A DNA stretch of 33,069 nt. Origin: Gemmatimonadales bacterium. GTDB taxonomy: Bacteria > Gemmatimonadota > Gemmatimonadetes > Gemmatimonadales > GWC2-71-9. The notes under the pieces are model-generated. The model saw nothing but the letters and a program-made list of their open reading frames with translations, was not told the DNA's origin and did not search any database. Both the position numbers and the translations under genes were made by a program. The first letter of the stretch is position 1. Each line of letters opens with the position of its first letter. Location: the NCBI GenBank assembly GCA_025929805.1, contig JAICPP010000003.1, forward strand, positions 1 to 33,069, in the 5' to 3' direction. This document shows positions 1 through 7,672 of the stretch, one piece after another.

Positions 1-759
1 ATCGACGCCAGCAACGGCAAGACCAAGTGGTACTACCAAACCGTGCCGCATGATGTCTGGGACCTGGACGCGGTCTCACCTCCGGTCGTTCTCAATGTGG
101 GTGGCCGGAAGGTTGTGGCGCACGCCGGCAAGACCGGCTGGCTCTATGTCCTTGATGCGGCTACCGGTAAGCTGGTCCGCAAGAGCGACAACTTCGTTCC
201 GCATGAAAACATCTTCGCGTTGCCGACTGAAAAGGGGACGCGCATGCTGCCGGGCGCCAACGGCGGCGCCGAGTGGTCTCCGATCTCGGTCGACCCCACA
301 CTGGGCTACGCCTACGTGGCCGGCTTGCATCAGCCGATGAACTACATCACCCACAACGCGCCATGGGAAAAGGGGAAGCTGTGGCTCGGGTCCGCGTTTG
401 TGGCCATCCCTGGCGAGGAGCAGTACGGACTCTTCTCCGCCATCAATCTGCGAACCGGCAAGATCGCCTGGCAGAACAAGGTGCCTCAGCCCATGATGGG
501 TGGAGCGCTCTCCACCGCCGGAGGCCTCACGTTTACCGGTGAAGGCAACGGGAACTTCAACGCCTACAGTTCGAAGACGGGGAAACTGCTCTGGCAGTTC
601 AATGGTGGCGCCGGCTGCAACTCGGCACCGATGACGTTCACCCATGGTGGGGAGCAATTCATCGCCGTGGCGTGCGGGGGCAACTTCCAGCTCAGCTACC
701 CGCTGGGCGATGCGGTCCTTGTCTTCGGGCTACCGAAGCGTGCAGCTGCAAGCCAGTAA
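1..759 (+). CDS. PQQ-dependent (quinoprotein) dehydrogenase, C-terminal part
   Basis: The reading frame is open from base 1, so the gene begins upstream and only about 252 C-terminal residues are visible. The segment shows beta-propeller blades of the quinoprotein alcohol or glucose dehydrogenase type: a WYYQTVPHDVWDLD stretch at the very start, then GWLYVLDAATGKLV, GKIAWQNKVPQP and GKLLWQFNGGAG, each ending in the Gly-Lys-x-x-Trp docking pattern. The family oxidises alcohols, sugars or aldehydes in the periplasm with pyrroloquinoline quinone and passes electrons to cytochrome c or the quinone pool. No haem CxxCH motif occurs in this part, so a C-terminal cytochrome domain, as found in type II quinohaemoproteins, is absent. 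The substrate cannot be told from the C-terminus. The PQQ ligands and any signal peptide lie outside the window. Confidence 0.9.
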   Translation: MDASNGKTKWYYQTVPHDVWDLDAVSPPVVLNVGGRKVVAHAGKTGWLYVLDAATGKLVRKSDNFVPHENIFALPTEKGTRMLPGANGGAEWSPISVDPTLGYAYVAGLHQPMNYITHNAPWEKGKLWLGSAFVAIPGEEQYGLFSAINLRTGKIAWQNKVPQPMMGGALSTAGGLTFTGEGNGNFNAYSSKTGKLLWQFNGGAGCNSAPMTFTHGGEQFIAVACGGNFQLSYPLGDAVLVFGLPKRAAASQ

Positions 760-765
760 ATCGGC

Positions 766-1167
766 ATGGCGGCCACCCGATGGTACTGGACGCCATTAGT
801 CATCGGCGCAGCTCTCAGCGTTGCTGGCTGGAGCCAGCAGCAGCGGGCGCCGGATTGGCTCGCGGTCGACGGGACCGATTGGCGACAGATGGATCCTGCC
901 GTCCGGATGGCCTACGTAGAGGGGTTTCTCGCCGGGGCCGCCGTGGGGCAGGCCGCCAGTGGCGCTCGGGACACGACCGCGGTCAGGGTGGCGCTCGAGA
1001 ACCTGAAGCAGAGCGGGCGGCTGCGTTTCCCCTTCGGGGCCAACGTGTATGCCAGCCGCGTGAGCGATTACTACTGGTGGAAGAACCACCTCCCCCTGCC
1101 TACCTGGTACGCTTTCCTGGAGGTGAATACGACGCTGGGTCGTCGCATATCTGATTCGGTACCTTGA
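766..1167 (+). CDS. Small hypothetical protein with N-terminal hydrophobic anchor
   Basis: I do not recognise the family. The 133-residue product starts MAATRWYWTPLVIGAALSVA, which reads as a signal peptide or single membrane anchor. A soluble, presumably periplasmic part follows, with the pattern W-x-x-M-x-x-x-x-R-x-x-Y-V-x-G-F-x-x-G. That pattern resembles small secreted proteins of the Rap1a/Tai type, but the match is too thin for a name. It begins 7 bases after the quinoprotein stop, which suggests co-transcription, and no clear Shine-Dalgarno sequence precedes the ATG. The long frame on the opposite strand here is judged a shadow. Function unknown; being real is likely from codon use and placement. 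Confidence 0.65.
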   Translation: MAATRWYWTPLVIGAALSVAGWSQQQRAPDWLAVDGTDWRQMDPAVRMAYVEGFLAGAAVGQAASGARDTTAVRVALENLKQSGRLRFPFGANVYASRVSDYYWWKNHLPLPTWYAFLEVNTTLGRRISDSVP

Positions 1168-1250
1168 CGCATGATGTTGCGGGTGCACGGTTGTCGTTCT
1201 GAAGTCAGGCGGTCGTTGGCGGCCATCCTTACGATGAGGGAGACGCACCT

Positions 1251-2459
1251 ATGAAGCGAGTCGCACTGTTGTGTGTGGGTCTGGCGGTGGGAGCGGCGAG
1301 CGCTGCCGAGGCACAGCTGACGATGCAGATGAGCAACGGCTGGTCTTTCACGTTCTCCGGCAACGTGAACGCGTTCGCGATTTACGAGTCACAGGACGAG
1401 GAAGGCGGCACACTGGGGGCCCCGGGCGGGCTCATCGGTATCGGCGGGAAAGGATTCAGCATCCGCACCGGCCTGCTCCCGGCGTTCGCGGTATTCGATG
1501 CCAAAGGGAAAGAAGGGAACACCGACCTCGGCGTGCACTTCGGGTTTGCGCCTCAGATTCAGTGCGGTGGCCAGGCGCACGACTGTTTTGGCGCCAACAT
1601 CGACATGAGGCAGGTGTACCTCACCCTCGGCGGCACCTGGGGCCAGATTCTGGCCGGCCGCGAGATCGGGCTCTTCAACCGGCAGAACATCCTGACCGAC
1701 CAGACTTTGTTCGGTGTCGGCGCCACCGGCGGCATCAACGGCGGCGGAACGACGCTCGGGCGCATCGGGTTCGGCTATATCTACCCTAATTTCGTTGCGC
1801 AGTTGACCTACTCCACGCCTGCCGGAAGACCGGGACAGCTCTCGATCGGTGTGTTTCAACCGGCATCGCTCGCCAGCGACGCCGGAGTGGCGTACGACGA
1901 GACGCAGATTCCTCGACTTGAGGCGGAAGGAACGTACAAGACGGGTGATGTCATGGTGTGGGTGAATGGCACAGTACAGAACGCCAAGAACACAGCGCTG
2001 GATGAATCCAAGACTGCGGCAGGCGCAGGCGGCGGTTTCCGTTTCGGCCGGACCACATTCTCCCTTACGGGCTCTGGCTATTGGGGCAAGGGCATTGGAA
2101 CGACACTGCAGTTCAATGGAGTCAACTCGGGGACTGGCGGCGTGCTTGATGGCCTCGGAGTCGGGGCAGATGGTGAGCTGCGTGATTCGTACGGGTTCAT
2201 CGGGCAGGTGACCTTCACCCCGGCCAACAGCAAGCTGACGGTCGCCGGCAGCTACGGCTCGAGTTACCTCCAGGCCACCGACGGTGAACCGGATTTCAAG
2301 ACCGAGAACACGCTGATTTCCGGCGGTATTTACTACCAGGCCACCAAGTCACTCAAGGTCGTCGGCGAGGGCAACTTCGCCTGGACCAAGGAGTCAGTCG
2401 CTGATCCGGAGAAGAACCAGACCTTCGCCCCGGCGTTCGGGTTCATGCTGTTCTTCTAA
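1251..2459 (+). CDS. Porin-like outer-membrane beta-barrel protein
   Basis: The 402-residue product has a clear Sec signal peptide (MKRVALLCVGLAVGAASA, cleavage near AEAQ). Alternating hydrophobic and polar strands rich in Gly, Phe and Tyr follow, and it ends in ...FGFMLFF, the terminal aromatic expected of a BAM-inserted barrel. Stretches such as FSGNVNAFAIYES, YLTLGGTWGQILAGREIGLF and GRIGFGYIYPNFVAQLTYS resemble Gram-negative porins of the general or DcaP-like kind. Two cysteines about eight residues apart (CGGQAHDC) probably form a disulfide in an extracellular loop. A GAGGGA ribosome site precedes the ATG, and a strong terminator follows. It probably forms a diffusion pore. The link to the upstream quinoprotein, for example as substrate entry, is only suggested by proximity. 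Confidence 0.8.
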   Translation: MKRVALLCVGLAVGAASAAEAQLTMQMSNGWSFTFSGNVNAFAIYESQDEEGGTLGAPGGLIGIGGKGFSIRTGLLPAFAVFDAKGKEGNTDLGVHFGFAPQIQCGGQAHDCFGANIDMRQVYLTLGGTWGQILAGREIGLFNRQNILTDQTLFGVGATGGINGGGTTLGRIGFGYIYPNFVAQLTYSTPAGRPGQLSIGVFQPASLASDAGVAYDETQIPRLEAEGTYKTGDVMVWVNGTVQNAKNTALDESKTAAGAGGGFRFGRTTFSLTGSGYWGKGIGTTLQFNGVNSGTGGVLDGLGVGADGELRDSYGFIGQVTFTPANSKLTVAGSYGSSYLQATDGEPDFKTENTLISGGIYYQATKSLKVVGEGNFAWTKESVADPEKNQTFAPAFGFMLFF

Positions 2460-2481
2460 CCATAGGAGACCAGGTCATTTG

Positions 2482-2516
2482 ACAGCGGCCCCCCTCGGGG
2501 GCCGCTGTTCTTTTTC
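2482..2516 (+). terminator. Rho-independent terminator after the porin gene
   Basis: A perfect 12-bp stem (ACAGCGGCCCCC at 2482-2493 with its complement at 2497-2508) closes a 3-base loop CTC and is followed by TTCTTTTTC. It lies 22 bases after the porin stop and should end the 1-2459 transcription unit. Confidence 0.92.
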
Positions 2517-2569
2517 GGACTAGTGACCTCGTTACATTACCGCCACCTCAACCACCGTGGAGCGGCTCG

Positions 2570-2983
2570 ATGTTTTACCGTCTGGTACTGGGTGGCACCC
2601 TCCTCCTCTCGGCTTGTGCTCAGCGATACTCCGCGCCCGCCAACATTCAAACTTCAGCGGCCCCTGAGGAAGTGTTCGCCTGCATCAGGCGCCAAATGCC
2701 GACCCTCGGATACAAGCAAACCTCCATCGACGTGGACGAGCGTCGGGTCAGCGGGACCAAACTCGACCTGGAGTCCCGCAGGCCAGACACCCAATTCCGC
2801 CGCATGCTTAACCGACTGGAGGTCGAAGTAGCGCCGGAGGCCAATGGGCAGACCAGCATCGCGGTGGAGGCCCGCACGTTCGCCGAATACACCACTCAGC
2901 GTGGCCCCACGGAAGTGGAAGAGAAGCCCTCGGAGGAAGTGAAGAACGCTTCGCGTCAGCTGCTGGAGCGCTGTCGCGGGTAG
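2570..2983 (+). CDS. Small hypothetical lipoprotein
   Basis: The 137-residue product has a type II signal peptide, MFYRLVLGGTLLLSAC, with a lipobox L-S-A-C and the lipidated cysteine at position 16. The mature part is about 120 residues, mixed alpha/beta and charged, with no recognised motif. A GGAG site lies 6 bases before the ATG. The gene stands between the porin terminator and lipA, and 75 bases separate it from lipA. A position-17 Ala after the cysteine (no Asp) suggests outer-membrane rather than inner-membrane retention, if the E. coli rule holds here. Function unknown. Confidence 0.75.
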   Translation: MFYRLVLGGTLLLSACAQRYSAPANIQTSAAPEEVFACIRRQMPTLGYKQTSIDVDERRVSGTKLDLESRRPDTQFRRMLNRLEVEVAPEANGQTSIAVEARTFAEYTTQRGPTEVEEKPSEEVKNASRQLLERCRG

Positions 2984-3058
2984 CTCGGGGCAAGCCGCCC
3001 CTGCTAGCTTCCAGCTCAGCGTGGTCGCGAGCTTGCGACACCCCCTAAGGAGAGTGCG

Positions 3059-4078
3059 GTGGCTGTTCCGTTGGTCCAACTGACGCGGTTCGCTCCGGAT
3101 TCCGGCCTGGCGGACACCAAGCCGGTGCCCGGAGGGCCTCCCCGCAAGCCCAGCTGGCTGAAGGTGAAGGCTCCCGGTGGGCCTAATTACACCCAGCTGA
3201 AGACGCTGATGCGGGAGCTGGAGCTTCACACCGTCTGCGAAGAAGCCCGTTGTCCGAACGTAGGCGAGTGCTGGGAGCACAAGGCAGCCACCTTCATGAT
3301 TCTGGGCGACGTGTGCACCCGCAACTGCACCTACTGCGCGGTAGCCCACGGCACTCCCAAGGCATTCGATCCACTGGAACCGGTCCGACTGGCCGAAGCG
3401 GTGGCTCGTATGGGCCTGCAGCACGTCGTGATCACCTCCGTCGACCGGGACGACCTGCCCAACGGCGGCGCCGAGGCGTTTGCCGGCTGCATCAGAGAGA
3501 TTCGGCAGCGACTTCCGGAGAGCTCGGTCGAGGTGCTGATCCCTGATTTCAAAGGGTCTGAGCGCGCCCTCGCAATCGTGATGGAGGAGCGGCCCGACAT
3601 CCTCAACCACAACCTGGAAACAGCGGAGCGATTGTACCCACTGGCCCGTCCCGGCGGACGTTACCGGCGGGCACTCGAGCTGCTCGCCAACGCTCGGAGA
3701 ATGGTGCCGGGCGGTTTGACCAAGTCCGGTGTCATTCTGGGTATGGGTGAGGAGTGGGACGAGGTGATCGTCTGCCTGCGGGATCTACGACGCAGCGATG
3801 TCAACGTCCTGACCTTGGGCCAGTACCTGCGCCCCTCGGCCAGACACATGCCCGTCGCCCGCTACTACACCCCGGAGGAGTTCGCCGAGCTTCGAGAAAT
3901 CGGGCTCGCCATGGGCTTCTCTCATGTGCAATCGAGTCCCCTTACCCGCTCTTCCTACCACGCCTGGGAGCAAGTGACCTCCGCGCGAGCGGAGGTCATC
4001 CCGAGTCCTTCCCTCGAGCGTCGCGAGGGGAAGGCGAGAGACCTCCCAGTACACCGGCGGAGCAGCACCAGTGGCTGA
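3059..4078 (+). CDS. lipA: Lipoyl synthase
   Basis: This radical-SAM enzyme inserts two sulfurs into octanoyl groups on E2 and GcvH proteins to make lipoyl cofactors. The auxiliary-cluster cysteines are C60, C65 and C71 (C-x4-C-x5-C) and the radical-SAM motif is C86-x3-C90-x2-C93 (CTRNCTYC). The C-terminal RSSYHA motif, whose serine ligates the auxiliary cluster, is present. The GTG start at 3059 is chosen for the AAGGAGA site 5 bases before it. The protein (339 aa) continues about 38 residues past YHA, farther than usual, through a low-complexity tail encoded by two hairpin-forming sequences (see the repeat at 3976-4034). It overlaps the pdhA start by 8 bases, so lipoylation is tied to synthesis of its main substrate, the pyruvate dehydrogenase E2. 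Confidence 0.97.
   Translation: MAVPLVQLTRFAPDSGLADTKPVPGGPPRKPSWLKVKAPGGPNYTQLKTLMRELELHTVCEEARCPNVGECWEHKAATFMILGDVCTRNCTYCAVAHGTPKAFDPLEPVRLAEAVARMGLQHVVITSVDRDDLPNGGAEAFAGCIREIRQRLPESSVEVLIPDFKGSERALAIVMEERPDILNHNLETAERLYPLARPGGRYRRALELLANARRMVPGGLTKSGVILGMGEEWDEVIVCLRDLRRSDVNVLTLGQYLRPSARHMPVARYYTPEEFAELREIGLAMGFSHVQSSPLTRSSYHAWEQVTSARAEVIPSPSLERREGKARDLPVHRRSSTSG
3976..4034. repeat. Double hairpin repeat inside the 3' end of lipA
   Basis: Two adjacent inverted repeats lie in the coding sequence. The first is a perfect 9-bp stem GACCTCCGC (3976-3984) with its complement at 3989-3997 around a GCGA loop. The second is CCTTCCCTCG (4007-4016) with CGAGGGGAAGG (4024-4034), carrying one bulged base. 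The stretch GGTCATCCCGAG...GAGACCTCCC around them resembles dispersed palindromic repeats seen in many bacterial genomes. It encodes the non-conserved LipA tail. Confidence 0.6.
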
Positions 4079-5102
4079 ATCCACCGCCGCTCGACCCAAA
4101 GCCAAGCCCAAAGGTTTGGATCCAGCCCGGGCCGAGCAGTACCGTCAGTGGCTACGGCAGATGCTCCTGATCCGCCGGTTCGAAGAAAAGGCCGGCGAGG
4201 CGTACAGCCTGGGTAAGATCGGCGGGTTCTGCCACCTCTACATCGGCCAGGAAGCGGTGGCAGTGGGTAGCCTGGGGGCGCTTGACCCGGACGATTACAT
4301 CACCTGCTCTTACCGGGAGCATGGCCATGCCCTGGCCCGTGGCATTTCCGCGCGAGCAGTCATGGCCGAGCTGTTCGGGAAGGCAACCGGCTGCTCCGGC
4401 GGGAAGGGCGGCTCGATGCATCTATTCGATGCTTCCCTGGGATTCCTCGGCGGGCATGCGATTGTGGGGGCGCACATACCCATCGCGACCGGTATGGCCT
4501 TCGCAATCAAGTACCGCAACACTAGTCAGGTTGCGGTCTGCTACTTCGGTGAAGCCGCGGTGAACAACGGCGCCTTTCACGAGGCGTTGAACATGGCGGC
4601 GCTGTGGAAGCTTCCAGTCATTTATCTGTGCGAGAACAACCGCTATGGCATGGGAACGGCGTTGGAGCGCGCCAGCGCCCTCTACGACATCTCGGAGCGA
4701 GCCTGCTCCTACGATATGGCGAATGAAGTCGTGGACGGACAAGAAGTCCTGACCATGAATGCCGCCATGGAGCGAGCTGTCCAGCGCGCGCGCACCGAGA
4801 AGCTTCCGACCCTGCTGGAAGTCAGAACCTATCGCTTCATGGGCCACTCCATGTCGGATCCGATCCATGGTCATTATCGGACCCGGGAAGAGGTAGAAGA
4901 TCAGCGCAAGCGCGACCCGATCGCGGTCTGGTCTCAACGCCTGATCGCGGACGGGCTGATGGATGAGGCCGCCGTGCGAAGCATGGACAAGGATGTCATG
5001 GAAGAAGTGGAAGACGCGTATCAGTACGCGGATGAGTCACCCGAGCCGGAACTGGATCAGTTGTACACGGATGTGTACGCGGAGGAAGAACGTAAAGAGT
5101 AA
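4071..5102 (+). CDS. pdhA: Pyruvate dehydrogenase E1 component, alpha subunit
   Basis: This is the thiamine-diphosphate-binding subunit of the heterotetrameric E1, which decarboxylates pyruvate and acetylates the lipoyl arm of E2. The 343 residues match the E1-alpha family end to end, with IGQEAVAVG, TCSYREHGHALARG, GCSGGKGGSMHLF and the loop YRFMGHSMSDP. The ThDP/Mg motif normally begins GDG; here it reads G160-E161-A162-A-V-N-N, with the distal N189-N190 (ENNRYGMGT) intact. The substitution Asp to Glu at a metal ligand is noted as odd. The GTG start at 4071 overlaps lipA by 8 bases, implying translational coupling. A branched-chain or acetoin dehydrogenase E1 is the alternative, but the cluster context and ALWKLPVIYLCENNRYGM favour pyruvate. 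Confidence 0.93.
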   Translation: MAESTAARPKAKPKGLDPARAEQYRQWLRQMLLIRRFEEKAGEAYSLGKIGGFCHLYIGQEAVAVGSLGALDPDDYITCSYREHGHALARGISARAVMAELFGKATGCSGGKGGSMHLFDASLGFLGGHAIVGAHIPIATGMAFAIKYRNTSQVAVCYFGEAAVNNGAFHEALNMAALWKLPVIYLCENNRYGMGTALERASALYDISERACSYDMANEVVDGQEVLTMNAAMERAVQRARTEKLPTLLEVRTYRFMGHSMSDPIHGHYRTREEVEDQRKRDPIAVWSQRLIADGLMDEAAVRSMDKDVMEEVEDAYQYADESPEPELDQLYTDVYAEEERKE

Positions 5103-5146
5103 ACGGTGAACAGTAAACGGGCCCGTCGTCACCCGTTCACCGTTTA
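5100..5146. repeat. Intergenic inverted repeat between pdhA and pdhB (GTGAACGGTAAAC theme)
   Basis: A perfect 12-bp pair, TAAACGGTGAAC (5100-5111) and GTTCACCGTTTA (5135-5146), begins on the TAA stop codon of pdhA. Each arm contains a second degenerate copy of the unit (GTGAACAGTAAACGG at 5106-5120; a further TGTTGACTGTTCACG in the right arm to about 5162). The same unit recurs at 7575-7650 and 15696-15783. Confidence 0.8.
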
Positions 5147-5174
5147 CTGTTGACTGTTCACGTCTTACTTGTCT

Positions 5175-6155
5175 ATGCCAACTCTGACCTACCGTGACGC
5201 GCTCAATCAGGCGCTCCGCGAGGAGATGCAGCGGGACGATACTGTCTTCCTCATGGGGGAAGAGGTCGGGGTTTACCAGGGCGCCTACAAGGTCAGTCGG
5301 GGATTGCTCGATGAGTTCGGACCCATGCGGGTTGTGGATACCCCGATCACCGAACTGGGGTTTGCCGGAGTAGGGGTGGGCGCAGCCATGGTGGGATTGC
5401 GCCCGGTGATTGAGTTCATGACCTGGAACTTTGCTTTGCTCGCCGTGGACCAGCTGGTGAACTCCGCGGCCAAAATGCGTTACATGTCGAACGGTCAGGT
5501 AGGGGTGCCAGCCGTTTTCCGCGGACCGGGAGGCGCTGCGCTACAGCTCGCGGCCCAGCACTCCCAGGCGTTTGAAAGCTGGTACGCTCACATCCCCGGC
5601 CTCAAAGTGGTCACGCCGGCCACACCCGCCGATGCCAAGGGCCTGCTCAAGAGCGCCATTCGGGACGACAACCCGGTCGTCTTCATCGAAGGCGAGATGC
5701 TATACAACACCAAAGGCGAAGTTCCTGATGGAGAGCACGTCGTTCCGCTGGGCCGGGCCGACATAAAGAGAGAAGGCGCTGATGTTACCCTGGTCTGCCA
5801 CTCCAAGACGGTGAGCGTAGCGCTCAAGGCAGCCGAGCAGCTGGCCAGCAATGGCGTCAACCCGGAGGTCGTGGATCTCCGCACCATCCGTCCGCTCGAC
5901 GTGGATGCAATCCTCAACTCGGTGGCCAAGACCCATCGCTGCGTGGTGGTGGAGGAAGGCTGGCCGTTCGCCGGAATCGGCGCGCAGGTAGTAGATCACA
6001 TTCAACGAGAGGCGTTCGACGAACTGGATGCGCCGGTTCTAAGGGTTACCGGAGCCGACGTGCCGATGCCGTACAACAAGCAGCTGGAGCGGGCAGCCAA
6101 GGCTGACCCGGAAAAGATCGTCGCCGCCGTGAATCAGGTACTGTATCGGGAGTGA
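5175..6155 (+). CDS. pdhB: Pyruvate dehydrogenase E1 component, beta subunit
   Basis: This subunit completes the E1 active site and binds the E2 peripheral domain. The 326 residues show the family landmarks: TYRDALNQALREEMQRDD, FLMGEEVGVYQGAYKVSRGL, VDTPITELGFAGVGVGAA, EFMTWNFALLAVDQ, FRGPGGAALQLAAQHSQ and WYAHIPGLKVVTPATPADAKGLL, ending in the transketolase C-domain with VVEEGWPFAGIGAQV. The ATG at 5175 is chosen; a TTG two codons earlier (5169) is also in frame. Neither has a visible Shine-Dalgarno sequence, and the start lies just after the right arm of the 5100-5146 inverted repeat, so initiation may depend on coupling to pdhA or on RNA folding. Confidence 0.95.
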   Translation: MPTLTYRDALNQALREEMQRDDTVFLMGEEVGVYQGAYKVSRGLLDEFGPMRVVDTPITELGFAGVGVGAAMVGLRPVIEFMTWNFALLAVDQLVNSAAKMRYMSNGQVGVPAVFRGPGGAALQLAAQHSQAFESWYAHIPGLKVVTPATPADAKGLLKSAIRDDNPVVFIEGEMLYNTKGEVPDGEHVVPLGRADIKREGADVTLVCHSKTVSVALKAAEQLASNGVNPEVVDLRTIRPLDVDAILNSVAKTHRCVVVEEGWPFAGIGAQVVDHIQREAFDELDAPVLRVTGADVPMPYNKQLERAAKADPEKIVAAVNQVLYRE

Positions 6156-6231
6156 GTCGCGAGTCTCGAGTCGTGAGTCACAACAGAGCCATTCTTCTCC
6201 AGCCTATGACTCGTGACCCATGACTCGCGAC
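6156..6231. repeat. Intergenic inverted repeat between pdhB and pdhC (GTCGCGAGTC theme)
   Basis: A perfect 10-bp pair, GTCGCGAGTC (6156-6165) and GACTCGCGAC (6222-6231), begins directly after the pdhB stop. Each arm holds degenerate tandem copies of a GAGTCGTGAGTC-like unit (left to about 6181, right from about 6206). The loop between arms is unrelated sequence. The architecture is as at the other junctions but the sequence theme is different. Confidence 0.75.
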
Positions 6232-6253
6232 ATGTGACTTAACGAAAGGACGT

Positions 6254-7573
6254 ATGGCTACCAAAGTCGTCATGGAAGCCCTCTCGCCCACCATGGAAGA
6301 AGGCCGCCTGGTCGAATGGAAAAAGCAGGAAGGCGAGGCGGTAGCGGTGGGGGACGTGCTGGCCGAAGTGGAGACCGACAAGGCCGTCATGGAGCTGGTG
6401 GCGCGCGCCGGCGGGACGCTGCTGAAGCACATCGTCGAGGCCGGTTCGACGGTGCCCGTCTCCGAGCCGGTCGCGGTCATAGGAGAGCCGGGAGAGGACG
6501 GCGCGGAGGATGGAAAGCGGGGCGGCGGGGCAGCGGGGACGTCCGAAAGGGCCGAGCAACAGGCGACTCAGCCCGCACCAGGGCACAACCAGCCAGCCTC
6601 GATGCCGCCGGCCCCGCCGGCTCGGGCCGCGACCGAGAGCAGACCCTTGACACCTCGGTCCACCGGGGGTCGAGCAAAAGCATCACCGCTCGCACGGCGG
6701 ATAGCAGCCGAGCGGGGGCTTGATCTCAGTATGGTAGCGGGATCGGGACCCGAGGGAAGAGTGGTGGCCCGGGATCTCGAGCATGCTGCCGAGCCGGTCT
6801 CGACGCGTCCGAGCTTCGCGCCTGCGCCGCCTGCGCGTCCTCTGCGTACTTCAGCCGACCAGGCCTATACCGATGTTCCGCTGACCCAGATCCGCAAGAC
6901 CATCGCAAAGCGGCTCGCTCAGTCGCTGGGACCCATTCCCACGTTCTATCTCACCACTGAGGTGGACATGGAGCGGGTCTGGGAGGCACGAGAGGCGATG
7001 CTGCGGAGTCTGCCCCAGCAAGGAGGCGACGAGGCACCGGGGCAGGAGAGCAAGGTTTCCTTCAATGACATCATCATCAAGGCCGTAGCGATGGCGCTTC
7101 GGAAGCACCCTTCCTGCAACGCCTGGTGGCAGGACGACCACATCCGGTACTGGAATGAGGTGCATGTGAGCATGGCCGTTGCCGTGGAAGAGGGCCTGAT
7201 CACTCCAGTGATCCGGAACACCGACCAGAAAGGGCTGCGTGAGATCGCGGCGGAGACACAGGACCTGGCAAGCCGGGCTCGAGAGCGGCGCCTTCGTCCG
7301 GAGGAGTACACCGGCGGAACCTTTTCGGTCTCCAATCTAGGCATGCTCGACATCGACGAGTTCACCGCCGTCATCAACCCGCCCGAGGCCGGTATTCTGG
7401 CGGTGGGCCGCATCGCTCAGAAGCCGGTCGTTCACGAGGAGGCCATTGCCTTGCGGCGCCGGCTGCGGCTTACCATGTCCTGTGATCACCGGGTAATCGA
7501 CGGGGCGACTGGAGCCCAGTTCCTCAAGACCCTGAAGCAAATGCTGGAAAATCCGTTGGCGCTTGTTTGGTGA
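6254..7573 (+). CDS. pdhC: Pyruvate dehydrogenase E2, dihydrolipoamide acetyltransferase
   Basis: E2 forms the core of the complex and transfers acetyl groups from lipoamide to CoA. The 439 residues contain one lipoyl domain (residues 1-80, with lipoyl-lysine K43 in EVETDKAVME), a Pro/Ala-rich flexible linker, a peripheral-subunit-binding domain near residues 140-175 (KASPLARRIAAERGLDLSMV) and the catalytic domain with SCDHRVIDGATGAQF, whose His and Asp are the active-site pair. The AAAGGA site 4 bases before the ATG at 6254 fixes the start. The linker encoded near 6480-6600 is very GC-rich with AGCGGGGCGGCGGGG-type units, similar in style to the intergenic repeats. One lipoyl domain only, so this is a short E2. 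Confidence 0.95.
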   Translation: MATKVVMEALSPTMEEGRLVEWKKQEGEAVAVGDVLAEVETDKAVMELVARAGGTLLKHIVEAGSTVPVSEPVAVIGEPGEDGAEDGKRGGGAAGTSERAEQQATQPAPGHNQPASMPPAPPARAATESRPLTPRSTGGRAKASPLARRIAAERGLDLSMVAGSGPEGRVVARDLEHAAEPVSTRPSFAPAPPARPLRTSADQAYTDVPLTQIRKTIAKRLAQSLGPIPTFYLTTEVDMERVWEAREAMLRSLPQQGGDEAPGQESKVSFNDIIIKAVAMALRKHPSCNAWWQDDHIRYWNEVHVSMAVAVEEGLITPVIRNTDQKGLREIAAETQDLASRARERRLRPEEYTGGTFSVSNLGMLDIDEFTAVINPPEAGILAVGRIAQKPVVHEEAIALRRRLRLTMSCDHRVIDGATGAQFLKTLKQMLENPLALVW

Positions 7574-7574
7574 C

Positions 7575-7650
7575 AGCGTGAACGGGGTAAACAGTGAATG
7601 GGACGGCTGCCTTGCCGCCCCGTTTACCGTTCACCGTTACCGTTCACGCT
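7575..7650. repeat. Intergenic inverted repeat between pdhC and lpdA (GTGAACGGTAAAC theme)
   Basis: A perfect 11-bp pair, AGCGTGAACGG (7575-7585) and CCGTTCACGCT (7640-7650), begins 1 base after the pdhC stop. The right arm carries CCGTTTACCGTTCAC (7620-7634), the exact complement of GTGAACGGTAAACGG, also found at 15711-15725. The centre holds a small ACGGC...GCCG hairpin. Confidence 0.8.
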
Positions 7651-7672
7651 TTTCCACAATCACGAGGAAGAC

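Noticed and set aside
3000-3058. Inverted repeat GTCGC...GCGAC and promoter-like TGCTAGCTT before lipA
   Set aside because: The stem is only 5 bp and no matching -35 box lies at the right distance; not enough for a promoter or operator call.
2654-3610. 318-codon open frame on the minus strand
   Set aside because: It covers the small lipoprotein and lipA in antisense; both plus-strand genes are well supported and this product resembles nothing.
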